Assembly: GCA_907163375.1 (NCBI GenBank)
Contig: CAJQUW010007403.1
Location: 62,001 to 126,000 of the forward strand
Origin: Prostheceraeus crozeri
Lineage: Eukaryota; Platyhelminthes; Polycladida; Euryleptidae
Length of the DNA: 64,000 bases
Reading direction: 5' to 3'
Shown: positions 57,230 through 64,000 of the stretch, piece after piece
Layout of the letters: each line of letters begins with the position of its first letter
How positions within the stretch are numbered: the stretch's first letter is position 1
The notes under the pieces: generated by a model
Seen by the model: the letters and a program-made list of their open reading frames with translations, nothing else
What the model was told of the DNA's origin: nothing
Databases searched by the model: none
Made by a program: the position numbers and the translations under genes

Positions 57230-57590
57230 AACGCACATAGGAACGACGCACACTCAAAATGAATAACGTTATTTCACTAACGCTTTAGTTGCGCACCGAT
57301 AACGGCTGATTCGACGGGTTTTCTTGTGTAATAACGGCATATATTGAGCTATGTATCAATCAGTTATTAAGAGCTAATATGTTTTAGTGTTATTATACCT
57401 AATATAACATCGGATTCAGCGTTAGATATCTGTTACTTATGCATCAATAACGGTTTTTATAGATAAGAACTGGCGTTAGTTTTCAAATAATAACGCTTGA
57501 AATGCCAGCTGAAACGCACAACTCTGCAGTTAGAATACCGTCATAATAGCATTATCATCCATGGTTTTACCTAACGGCAAAATTCCTCTA
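57230..57590. repeat. Short-word array (AATAACG / CGTTATT / GCGTTAG)
   Basis: AATAACG, CGTTATT, TAACGG, GCGTTAG and close variants occur at least ten times in both orientations over 360 bp. The style matches the word-rich ends of the MITEs elsewhere in this window. No borders with a duplication were found. Confidence 0.45.
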
Positions 57591-57665
57591 CAAACCCGTC
57601 AGAAAATAGTGACGTTACAGAAAGAATCAGACTATATCAAATTAGGAATATTCTTAGGAATTACA

Positions 57666-57990
57666 AAAATGTATCAATTCATGAAATAAAGCTACAAAAA
57701 TCTGAAATAGGCTATACATCTGAAAATGTATCAATTCATGAAACAAATCTACAAAAATCTGAAATAAGCTATACATCTAAAAATGTATCAGTTCATAAAA
57801 CAAATCTACAAAAATCCGAAATAGGCTATACATCTGAAACTGTATCAATTCATAAAACAAATCTACAAAAACCTGAAATTGGCTATACATCTGAAAATAA
57901 ATCAATTCATAAAACAAATCTATAAAAATCTGAAATAGGCTATACATCTGAAAATGTATCAATTCATAAAACAAATCTACAAAAATCTGA
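57666..57990. repeat. 57-bp tandem repeat, about 5.7 units
   Basis: Units start at 57666, 57723, 57780, 57837, 57894 and 57951 and contain AATGTATCAATTCAT and CAAATCTACAAAAATCTGAAA. Neighbouring units differ at a few positions. Because 57 is divisible by three, all frames can stay open; the 19-residue repeat protein on the minus strand is an artefact of this. Confidence 0.95.
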
Positions 57991-58063
57991 AATATATCTT
58001 CAGAAACCTGCTATAACATAGAAATGCATGAAGACCAGTCATATACAAATCCAGAACATACAA

Positions 58064-58369
58064 CTATTTTAAATTTCCCATTAACGATGAAAGACTTTGG
58101 GAACGCTTATTTTTCAAAGAGAAAGATGATTTCAGAATTTGTTCTTGTAGTAGGCCAAGCATTTGACCAAATGAGGAAGGATAAGTCAAATCGAGGAGGT
58201 AATAAGCACAAATGATCGCGCTGCATACAACAGCTCCGGTGAACTCCACGGGTGTTGATTCAAAAATGACTGTCGGATTACGGAAGACAATCATCAGCTG
58301 TTTGCGGTCCATGACTATTTGTGGTTCATATCGGCTTCCAGATATTTTCTTCCTTTCATATTCTTCATC
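58064..58369 (-). CDS. Possible terminal exon of an uncharacterised gene
   Basis: On the minus strand an acceptor (CCCCATTTCAG) is followed in phase 0 by 101 codons and a stop at 58064-58066. The product begins DEEYERKKISGSRYEPQIVM and continues MIVFRNPTVIFESTPVEFTG, ICAYYLLDLTYPSSFGQMLG, LLQEQIL. The VEF...YYLLDLTYP...LLQ pattern is like the C-terminal end of an uncharacterised protein group found in many aquatic animals, where it follows zinc-finger or coiled regions. I have no name or function for it. The open frame, acceptor and conserved-looking pattern favour a real exon, but such sequences also occur in repeated gene-like elements. No upstream exon was found. Confidence 0.45.
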   Translation of the reverse strand, partial: DEEYERKKISGSRYEPQIVMDRKQLMIVFRNPTVIFESTPVEFTGAVVCSAIICAYYLLDLTYPSSFGQMLGLLQEQILKSSFSLKNKRSQSLSSLMGNLK

Positions 58370-58771
58370 CTGAAATGGGGAGACTATACTAAGTGTTGCA
58401 TAATAACTGCTCGGGTAATCATGAATTATTTGATATTTCCTACGCAGTCATATTTCGTAGATTTACTGTTTACACAAATCTTGGTTGTGCAGTTAAATTT
58501 AAAATAGTTATCGGATGATGGCAACAATGTGTAGGAATTATGATAGGGAAAAGAGAAAAGCGCATGAATGCACCAATATCATAAATGAATCTTCCCATTT
58601 ATCCACAATTTTAACCATGACTTTTGTGGACTTTCTTCGTGGGAAATTTTTAGACAACTCATAGCACATGCAGTTGATTGCGGTATACGGGAGGTGATTC
58701 ATAATAAACGTCGCTATGAAGCCCGTAAAGCAAAAGGCAAGGACACTCCCAAGTACATCGTTTAATCTGCA

Positions 58772-59880
58772 TTAGTAAAATAAAAGGATTATGTACAAGC
58801 TAAAAATATATACAGACGGACGAGCTTTCGCTGCGCAGCAGCATCCTCGGGTCCAGCAAGGAGTAAACCGCGATGGTGCGGTGGCATAATATAGGTTGAG
58901 AGATCGGCTACCACTGGGTGAGCTCCTCTCTCCTATTGAGAGACGGACACTGTTGTTGAATGTATTTGCTTCGGCGATTCTTGCCTCTACAGGACTCTGA
59001 AATTTGTTCAAGAATTCTATGGTAAAGTCAAGAATAGTCACAGCTGTTTTCCGTGTTCATGTCTCGCGTAGTCTGACAGCGCGCTATTGCTGTTATTGGT
59101 AACTAAAGCAACGTTTATGCTCGTTGTATCTTGATAAAAAAGGAGGGCAGTTTGACCCAATGTAAAATTTATGGCAAAGAATACAAAATGTAAATTTATA
59201 CACAGCTGAACTTGTCACTGCAGCTTTGCTGATCTGGTAATTTGATCGCAGATATCACAATTCTGATGTTTACTTGTCTCTATTTTACAGGTTGATTAAT
59301 ACACTGCTTTAAGTACCTGCCATGTTAGTTATACCTAATTTATGGGAAGATTGTATATTTTTACTAAAGCCGTTCAACTTTCTGTTTGCATTTATCATTG
59401 AAAAATTACATTTCCAAATAACGGAATTTTTTAAGTCTGGCCTTAACTTTGTAATTTTCTTTTGTTGTCATTAAAACCATTTTGAGAAACAGTTTGCTTG
59501 TTGAATTTTATAGTGGCTGCATATCATTTTTTACGAATATACCAGAAATGTCCAAAAAAATTCAATTTGTTTTCGCTATTAGGAACATCTAAAGTAACTG
59601 AATGCTCCCCATTTGATGGAATTTAAAAACATTTTAATCATCTCTTAAAATATTTCCATGTCATGATCAAACGGACCATGATTACATCGTCAATATAACG
59701 CTTGGAAAATGCAGTGGTTTCAATATTATGGTCCTGCTTCAATTTGTAAGAGCTTTTCCGTCTCAATATCTGTTCATAAAAATAATCGCGAAAAGGGGAG
59801 CATAATGTGCAGCCATGGGAACAGCCATGCGTTGGAATATAAAAAATTTACCATTGTACTTAATTTCGTAATTGTACATG
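58772..59880 (-). mobile_element. Penelope-like element, RT to GIY-YIG, broken
   Basis: In minus order: QRMAVPMAAHYAPLFAIIFM (RT motif near 59830), FSKRYIDDVIMV with the catalytic YIDD box near 59695, LDVPNSENKLNF, then VYKFTFCILCHKFYIG near 59190 (GIY-YIG domain) and RYNEHKR. It closes with FTIEFLNKFQSPVEARIAEA and TFNN at about 58930. A hammerhead-like motif lies in the trailing sequence at 58817-58852. The order of parts is that of a normal Penelope-like 3' half, and many breaks make it a fossil. The 5' border is approximate. Confidence 0.7.
58817..58852 (-). ncRNA. Hammerhead-like ribozyme motif, copy 3
   Basis: The minus strand reads CCGAGGA (one change from CUGANGA), a stem GCTGC-TGC-GCAGC, GAAA, then GCTCGTC with a GUC-type cleavage triplet. 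It sits just downstream of the GIY-YIG part of the Penelope-like copy, the expected location. Stems I and III were not resolved by eye. Confidence 0.45.
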
Positions 59881-61529
59881 TACGTTGCCGTTACGAAACT
59901 ATATCTAACAAATCACAAGTTCACAATCTATGTTCAAATTAGCGTGGACGTTCTGTTTCTCAGTTAATCATAAAGTTCCTTTAATTCAGTTATTCACCAG
60001 GCTAATTTGTTGCACTGGAAAATTTATTAGGTAAACTGATGATTAACTCATAGGGAGAACGCCTACAAAAATTCGAAACGATGACCTTGCCTATACATAT
60101 ATTCGTTTAATAACATTACGATCTATCGCGTGAAAATGCCCATATCTAACATTGCAACTATTCCTACACTGTCCTTTCCTGTTCAGAAATCATGTTTGAC
60201 ATATAATAAGAGAGGAAATAGTATCCCTATGCGTTGAGTGATACGAGTACGGACTACGGATATGTGGATAAGACAATGAATCTGACTGTGGATTAAATCA
60301 AAATGTTCCTGATATAAATGTCCCAATTTTAAGGTCTTAAGTTTGTATTATTGTCCGTGTTTCAGCCAAACGAAAAGTTTTTTACTCATCGTTTGTGTTG
60401 TTACTAAACCAATTTAGATAGATAAAGATTTGCGACTACACAATTCCAAAAGTCTTTGTCATTCAGTAAACTCATCCGAAACGGCCGTTTAGGCCTAGGT
60501 TCCACAGTCCAAGCGGCCGACAGTGCAGGCCCAATCACTGCGGAATATTTTCACGTTCACATACGAAATTTTAAATACTATATCGAAACACGAATACTTA
60601 ATATCGCTTCAAGGTTGATTATTGTTTTGACATCATTGACTTATTGATCACTCATCCTCTTGAGCAAGAAAAAATGACTTAAATATATAGAATAAATATT
60701 AATCGGTTATAAAAATGATTACTTTTCATATGTATATTATTTTTTAAATACATATAAACTTTATTAAAACTACATCTTATTTACTAAGTTAACCAGCTAA
60801 CCAACCGTGTTAAACTCACTAAATAATGATGCTTAAGTTGCGACGACGACATCCCTAAAATAAACTACTTTGAACTATTATATCAGATTTTCACTATGGG
60901 TAAGCAAAATTATTATTTTTGCCATTATCAAAATGAAATCGTGTCAAGTTATACCCGACCGAAAGATTAGTTGCTAAAGATTAGTTTGGATCTCCAGTTA
61001 TGTAAAGAGAAAACTTCACTCCTCAACACGGACAGCATCGATAAAAGAAGTACCCCAACTCTTATTCTCTTGGCATCGAAGCTGGAAACAAAACCAAATC
61101 TCGTCTCAAGTGTAATGCGTCGCTCTGATAGAGATTTCGTTATCAACAAACGCTCGCGATAAATATCAAACTATTTTAATGAAAATAAAGTTGTTCTAAC
61201 AATTGATTTATTAGTGATAGTATTTCTCGCCAAAATAATTCTTTATTAATTTATAAATCGTATTTTGTTTTTTTGTAAATATAAACTGGGACGTTAAATT
61301 CGCAAATTAAAGTAAGATAAAATTATGTTACTTATTTCGAAACAAGAATAAAAATAATACACGCTAACTAATAGATTTCTTTGTACTAGCTTCTTAATCA
61401 TAATAATCGCGATATTAGTTGTTGTTTATCGTTCATGTCAAATTAGTTCTAATAGATTACATAATTATCCTTCACGGCCTTTCCGTTTGAGATTTGCTGA
61501 ACATCGCAAAGTAGCCACCCCCAGTGGGC
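59881..61529. other. Stretch without recognised genes
   Basis: Low-complexity AT-rich sequence from about 60660 to 61470. The overlapping frames at 60967-61162 have no known motif. Confidence 0.4.
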
Positions 61530-61569
61530 GTGGTTCAATGTGCCCCATGCGTGGGGCACATTGAACCAC
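61530..61569. repeat. Perfect 18-bp hairpin, GC-richer than its surroundings
   Basis: GTGGTTCAATGTGCCCCA (61530-61547) and its exact complement (61552-61569) are separated by TGCG. It could be a foldback remnant or a structured RNA element. It lies 30-40 bp after a CCACCCCC run; no T-run follows, so it is not a simple terminator. Confidence 0.85.
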
Positions 61570-63005
61570 TTTGGGTAGAAATTTTGAAATTAAAATTGAT
61601 GACGGGAGATTTAAATGTCACAAAAACGTCCAACAACTCAGAGATTACTAAGGATGAACTCAACCTTTCATCCGAGTTTGATTTTGGTTCATTTGATTTA
61701 GTATATTCAAACATGTTGAGAAAAGATCAGAAAACTATTCAACTGTTCCCCACCCGGGGGGGGGCCCCCCATATCAAGGAATGGAGAATGCAGCAAGTCT
61801 CTGACTGATCGCTGTTTGAAATGTACCGTCGAAATGTATTGAAGACTGACGTTCAGTATATTGCTCACTTTGATAGCCCTGTCAAAGCAGTATCAACGAA
61901 TCACAACTATAATTCGAAAATTGATTTGTACATGTACCCTACCTTCGTTATGATTGCCTGCATGTTATTAAATATAAATACACATGTCAACGGATTCTCA
62001 TCGAAGATCGCACCCACAAATTGAAAGCTGTAACAAATGCGCGAGTGTCTCCACAACCCAAAGCAGTTTAACTTGAATTAATAATGGCAGCTAATCGAAG
62101 TAAGCAATCAAGCAGATTTTTAAAGTCATAATCACACATTTTCACTAAAAGTTACGTATCTCGATGAACAATGCGTCAAATAAAAGTCTAGGAATTGACT
62201 GTTCATCTCATGCGGGTTTCATCTCTTCATCTACACGATTTCATGTTTATAAAATTGTGATTTATGAAGTGGGTTTTTTACTTCTCTAGAGGCACATTAG
62301 GTAATGAGTAGACGTGTTATATACTGTCATCAATTCATCATGAAAAATGCTAATTATCATATCATTGTAATAACATCAGGATAAGTTTAACGATGTAAAA
62401 TGAGGAACGCCTTTATTTCTGAACAAATATTGCCAGTGATAGACCTATGCGTACAATAATAAAATTACTAAATCCTGTACAAATTATAACTAACAACCGA
62501 TGAAGAGAAAGAAATATTTATAGATCAGCTTACCTATTAACAGCATGATTGCTCGAGTCACAGCAATGACTTACATTTTGCATAAATTAGTCAATTCCGT
62601 TTCTTAGATTGTGTCTTTCGCCTCCAAGAGATAATAAAAATTCGATTGCCATGTATCTGATTCCATCGATGTAAAAGTCAAATGACAAATCATGAAATAT
62701 ACGAATGAAATTTTGAAAATGTGGAGACAATTGATTGCTAAATGATTCTGAAGAAAAATGAGAAAACACTACGCACTCGGAAGTCGTAAATATATGTGTA
62801 ATTTGTTGGGAGATTTATTGAAGGAAGCCAATCTAAGAAATCCTCGAAATCGGTGATGTCATCCTTAGGAATTCGAATTATCAAGTTTCCATTCTTGTGT
62901 TTCTCTCCTTCATGCGAGCCGCTGCCGTTGATTCTTCCTTTTGTTAAGTGAAGGATGAAATGTATTTGATGAAGATGCCGAGGTATAGTACGATGGAAAG
63001 TTGTT
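61570..63005. other. Stretch without recognised genes
   Basis: An open frame at 61524-61808 (GDLNVTKTSNNSEITKDELN) begins in the hairpin and has a CCCGGGGGGGGGCCCCCC run near 61753; I do not recognise it. Downstream of the THAP-like domain, minus-strand text such as GNLIIRIPKDDITDFEDFLD (62830-62890) may be decayed continuation of that protein. Confidence 0.35.
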
Positions 63006-63282
63006 GAAAACACTTGGAACTGCCGAAGATTTGAGTTGCAATAGTTTCAATTCTTTTCTTGGACGCTTAGATGATCTTAAATTGTTGACTTGTCTTGATC
63101 AAATCATTTTCGAGAAAATGCAGAGAACAAATTCGCGAAGACAAGGTTGGAACGAAGACGCTTCTTTGGCCAAAATTATCGACATCCAATTGCCAAGAAT
63201 AATCTCGTTCAATTGCTCTTATCCATTTGTCGCGAAGAGTCTGGTCATGAGAAAATGCAAAAAACGAAATAGCACATTCGTT
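63006..63282 (-). pseudogene. THAP-like zinc-finger domain, broken
   Basis: The minus strand reads AISFFAFSHDQTLRDKWIRA, then SSRICSLHFLENDLIKTSQQ, a stop in this frame at 63067-63069, and in the next frame LKSSAVPSVFNNFP. This matches THAP order: an aromatic FP-like start, the invariant Trp (DKW), the C-x2-H pair (CSLH) and the AVPxxF box. The first cysteine pair is not visible upstream. THAP domains bind DNA in P-element-type transposases and in host transcription factors; which one this came from is unclear. Confidence 0.5.
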
Positions 63283-63727
63283 GAGTTATCTGATGTGCTT
63301 TAGTGCACTTGCTGTTTATTATCGTAGACTGGCTGCACTCCGTGTGCCGGCACACGCATAAATGACATGTTTTGAAACAAGCTAACCAACTTGATGCTAT
63401 ACCAACGTATCGATCAATCAGATGACGCTAGCCTCACATATTTGCATGCAGATTCGGCAGATCACTGTGAGGAGGGAATCGAAGGACAAAGGCAGTATTA
63501 TGACTGCGTGTGCACACACTGTTGTGCTGTCCTGTATGAAACTTCCCGTCAACAGCAGCGCAATGAAATGCGCTTTTGCGCTATCGAACAATGAAGTCTA
63601 TCAGTCCTGACTCTGCACCCCGGTCCGGAAAAAATTTAGTTCGAAAAAAATGAAATTCATTTCCGTTTGCACCATCGTGTAGAGCAGGTCGCGAGTACTT
63701 GAAAAAATATAGTATACGAAATAATCC

Positions 63728-63955
63728 ATCGAGCTAATCAAAAGTTATTGATACTTATTGATTTTTTATTGATTTTTTCTAATTTTTGCGAAATAAAACT
63801 GATTTGCTGCATTGTTAAAAAATGCAATCAAATTTTTTTATATTAGCTTGTTTAGTACGCCAAGGACAACGCGGAAATCAAGTTTGCTGAAAAATTGATC
63901 GAGCTAATCAAAAGTTAATTACATTTATTGATTTTTTTCATCGATTTTTGAGCTA
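63728..63955. repeat. Direct repeat of about 60 bp, two units
   Basis: ATCGAGCTAATCAAAAGTTA followed by TTGATTTTTT occurs at about 63729 and again at about 63898, with 168 bp between starts. The second copy has small differences. No further copies are in the window. Confidence 0.7.
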
Positions 63956-64000
63956 TTTTATGATCTAGTTTAGTATTCAGAATGCAGTAACTTGTTTTAT

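Noticed and set aside
57777-57974. Repeat protein with 19-residue units on the minus strand
   Set aside because: It is the translation of the 57-bp tandem array, whose unit length is divisible by three. There is no start context, splice site or motif.
57666-57990. CRISPR-like array
   Set aside because: Units are contiguous and similar over their full length. There are no unique spacers, and the context is eukaryotic.
61524-61808. Protein gene starting in the hairpin
   Set aside because: The start codon falls inside the hairpin, the frame crosses a G/C homopolymer run, and nothing in it is recognisable.

Overview
The window looks like AT-rich intergenic and intronic DNA from an invertebrate animal. 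No bacterial signature is present (no operons, no ribosome-binding-site context). Nearly every recognisable coding stretch belongs to a eukaryotic transposable element, and the few host-like coding pieces are single exons with GT/AG borders. I cannot name the species. Penelope-like retroelements with GIY-YIG domains, RLE-type and APE-type LINEs, piggyBac, Tc1/mariner, hAT and a Sola-like element occur together, and the word AGGCCTA recurs; both fit many marine invertebrates.

Layout. 105-374: a small MITE with a 9-bp target duplication. 1998-7446: a three-level nest, an apparently intact single-ORF LINE (2648-6168) inside a hAT-type MITE (2559-6561) inside a minus-strand mariner transposon. 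7864-11065: a decayed piggyBac element. 11096-13640: a cluster of broken Penelope-like fragments with hammerhead-like motifs. 14442-15406 and 32232-33222: two direct copies of an unnamed 1-kb repeat. 17240-20548: a decayed hAT with a 1-kb MITE inside. 20633-22270: the 3' part of an RT element with a CCHC knuckle and nuclease-like tail. 22622-22857: a probable host exon of a LARGE-like GT8 glycosyltransferase (minus strand). 25022-25779: a second mariner fragment. 30885-31937: a MITE inserted in an inverted sister MITE, making a large palindrome. 34721-36357: a nearly whole Tc1-like element. 37590-38735 and 39925-42560: two broken LINEs. 45828-47221: a second Tc1-like element. 47583-54858: a second nest, holding a hAT MITE (48488-52776) that holds a Sola-like transposon (49086-52546), then another hAT (53075-54772). 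57666-57990: a 57-bp tandem array. 58064-58369: a possible host terminal exon. 58772-59880: another Penelope-like copy. 63006-63282: a THAP-like domain.

The elements do not work together as a pathway. What the sequence records is an order of insertion, readable from intact target-site duplications. A recurring oddity is that several non-autonomous elements have ends built from many copies of one short family-specific word in both orientations. The most unusual single objects are the Sola-like element with its seven subterminal dodecamers and probable intron, the triple nest, and the hammerhead-like motifs next to Penelope-like 3' ends.
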